DNA of 64,000 nt, taken from the NCBI RefSeq assembly GCF_000150275.1, contig NW_002060960.1, positions 1,075,316-1,139,315 on the forward strand, given 5' to 3'. This document shows positions 62,357 to 64,000 of the stretch, in pieces. Each line of letters begins with the position of its first letter. Positions within the stretch are counted from its first letter, which is position 1. A program made the translations under genes and the position numbers. The DNA is from Trichoplax adhaerens. Its lineage: Eukaryota; Placozoa; Uniplacotomia; Trichoplacea; Trichoplacidae. The notes beneath the pieces are model-generated. The model worked only from the letters and a program-made list of their open reading frames with translations, did not search any database and was not told where the DNA came from.

Positions 62357-64000
62357 CAAGTCTTGCGATCAATAAAGTGATACACCGAAGCCTTATCAAG
62401 ACCATTAAAACTTGTGTGCAGAGTCAATGCATAGGCTCCCATATCTACGAACGTTTAACTAAAAGAATTAGATACTGCATATCAACAACTGGATAAGACC
62501 ATATATCAAAAGACTCGCCTTCCCAACAGATTAAATCGCCATTTTCTAGCTGCAAAATTTATAATATTAATGGATTAATTTAATTGGCAGCAAGTGAACA
62601 GAATAATGGGGTAAAACAAGAAATTACTACATAAATTAGAACGATAATTACCTCAGGAAAGTGACATTATTCTTGAATGCAATCTATCCCGCTGCAATTA
62701 GAAGCCCAGACACTGCTTAGATATTGCAAGTCACTCTTCTTGCCCAAAGCTTGCAAAGAAATAGTACTTTTTTTGCGTAACAGCGAACCAAATGAGACAT
62801 GCAAGGCATCGTTTATATAGTACATGAATCGTTTCTAAATCAGAAAATTAATTAAATTTTATCATTAACATTCAATGATCATACGATCACCATTATTTCA
62901 AATTATACGCAATATTCATGATTATAGATTAATACGAACTGATTCTGTATTTATGCTCTTAACTTCCGAAGTTTCTGCTATAATTATTTAAAGTCATATT
63001 AATTGCCCATCTTTACCATTAACTTATAGTATCATTATCAATAGAAAAATGCTAATATCAACTTAACATCTTACTTCTACTGCACTTCAATTCTCGCTTG
63101 CTAACAACGCTCGCGGTCAAATGAAAGGCAGATGCTGCAAAATAGCGACCTAACGGATTTAAAACAGTAGATATTCTTTTTTACTTAATCATGTCAAAGA
63201 ACTGAAATAACTCCAAATCTACTTGCATCTATTACAAGCAAAAGCCTAATGATCGCTATAAATGATACTCTATATGAACTCTATATTACCTGCACTAGAG
63301 ATAATTTTAACGTTACTAGCAAGTGGAAAATGTTCATCTAGGGCCTTGTTTACATCAACACATATCTAAAGTATTAAATAAGTAAAATTTTAAAATTGGT
63401 AAAATTATTCGCCGATCTAAGTAAATATATAAAAATAGGAACTAACTTTTTCAAATATAGAATCTGCGTATCCCGGAAACCCTCCACCAATATTTAATAT
63501 ATTAAAATTATAACCCGCAGATTTCTAAAAGCATATAGGTTGTATGGTGTTATTACTCTGTGTTATGAGCCAAATGGTAAATTATTTTTATACTCATATG
63601 CTGTGAAGATTAATTTAAGCTATTAAATTCACCCCATAATTAAAAGCCGTCTTTGCTATTTTAATGGCAGAGATATAAAATGAAGTGTCTGTTCGCCCAT
63701 GGCCTATATGATAACTTTAAAGTACAATATTTAGGTTTATTAATTGATCCAATACAATGCCTTTGCTTTGAGACACGACGATATTTAAGCAAAGACTTTA
63801 GTTTACTGTACGTACTGTAGGTAAGTAAAATAAAATAGTAACGATTTAGCAACATAAAGCTTAGCATTACTTTCTCTACAGATACAGCATTGATCGCGTT
63901 ACTGGCTATATTAAAAGAGGTCAAGTACTTGTGACTTCAAATCATTATTTTCATTTAATTCTATAAAAAATATAATTTTATAATTAAACGTGGAAAATTA
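62357..64000 (-). pseudogene. Ornithine decarboxylase-like copy 2, degraded (5' part outside the window)
   Basis: Exons 63,633-63,714, 63,447-63,524, 63,290-63,365, 63,075-63,149, 62,964-62,977 (14 bp), 62,652-62,834, 62,519-62,549 and 62,357-62,444 correspond one-to-one with copy 1. Most lengths are identical (82, 78, 76, 183, 88). It reads YHIGHG, ILNIGGGFPGYADS, IISSAGRYFAASAFHL, FMYYINDALHVSFG, VWASNCSGIDC and MGAYALTLHTSFNGLDK. The catalytic EPG Glu is gone (SAG). Cys-Asp is Cys-Ser as in copy 1. A TAA stop lies in frame at 62,667-62,669, aligned to a Glu in copy 1. The 31-bp exon ends at a GC donor (AAG/GCGAGT). The intact exon frames and splice sites suggest recent loss, a truncated product, or a sequencing error at one base. 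Not expected to be an active decarboxylase. Confidence 0.8.

Noticed and set aside
1-64000. tRNA and rRNA genes
   Set aside because: Scanned by eye for T-loop words (GGTTCGAATC and variants) on both strands; the few hits lack the rest of a cloverleaf.

Overview
The window reads as nuclear DNA of an early-branching animal. It is AT-rich. Its genes are split into many short exons with GT-AG introns, and the proteins are typically metazoan: IFT140, peroxisomal 2,4-dienoyl-CoA reductase with a C-terminal SKL, ribosomal protein L38, a polyamine oxidase, a CARD/APAF1-like protein, an SRCR-kringle-MAM surface protein and two ornithine decarboxylase-like genes. Compact intron-rich conserved genes plus APAF1-like and SRCR/MAM proteins best fit a placozoan (Trichoplax/Hoilungia-like). 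That assignment is inference. A run of N at 37,014-37,142 shows a draft assembly.

Layout. 1-6,861 (-): 5' part of IFT140, 20 exons, running off the left edge. 7,380-7,500 (-): an orphan exon-like stretch resembling the start of a P2X receptor. 7,968-8,770: a seven-copy minisatellite, followed by a foldback. 9,946-13,162 (+): complete DECR2-type gene, nine exons. 13,792-15,582 (-): complete RPL38, with the start codon alone in exon 1. 16,236-17,640: LTR fragment and a 252-bp tandem duplication. 19,400-20,530: two small open frames of unknown nature. 21,183-22,649 (+): single-exon spermine/polyamine oxidase. 24,260-38,056 (-): a long CARD/APAF1-like locus whose introns carry a dead mariner transposase, two solo LTRs and several diverged tandem duplications. 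38,640-45,060: gene-poor. 45,684-53,366 (-): a multidomain surface protein. 55,368-58,504 (-): ornithine decarboxylase-like copy 1. 62,357-64,000 (-): copy 2, cut by the right edge and carrying an in-frame stop.

Connections. The oxidase and the two decarboxylase-like genes all belong to polyamine metabolism, though they are far apart and not co-transcribed. The two decarboxylase-like genes share exon lengths (82, 78, 76, 183 and 88 bp), so they arose by tandem duplication. Both have Cys-Ser where ornithine decarboxylase normally has Cys-Asp. Copy 2 has also lost the Glu of the EPG motif.

The strongest unannotated signal is a family of solo LTRs of about 490 bp (TGTAG...TCACA) with 5-bp target duplications. 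All lie on the + strand, and those inside genes are antisense to their hosts. A second theme is intron growth by diverged tandem duplication (200-290 bp units) in at least four places. Exon borders were read by eye from splice signals, reading frame and family conservation. Phases were checked for IFT140, DECR2, RPL38 and most exons of the two decarboxylase genes.
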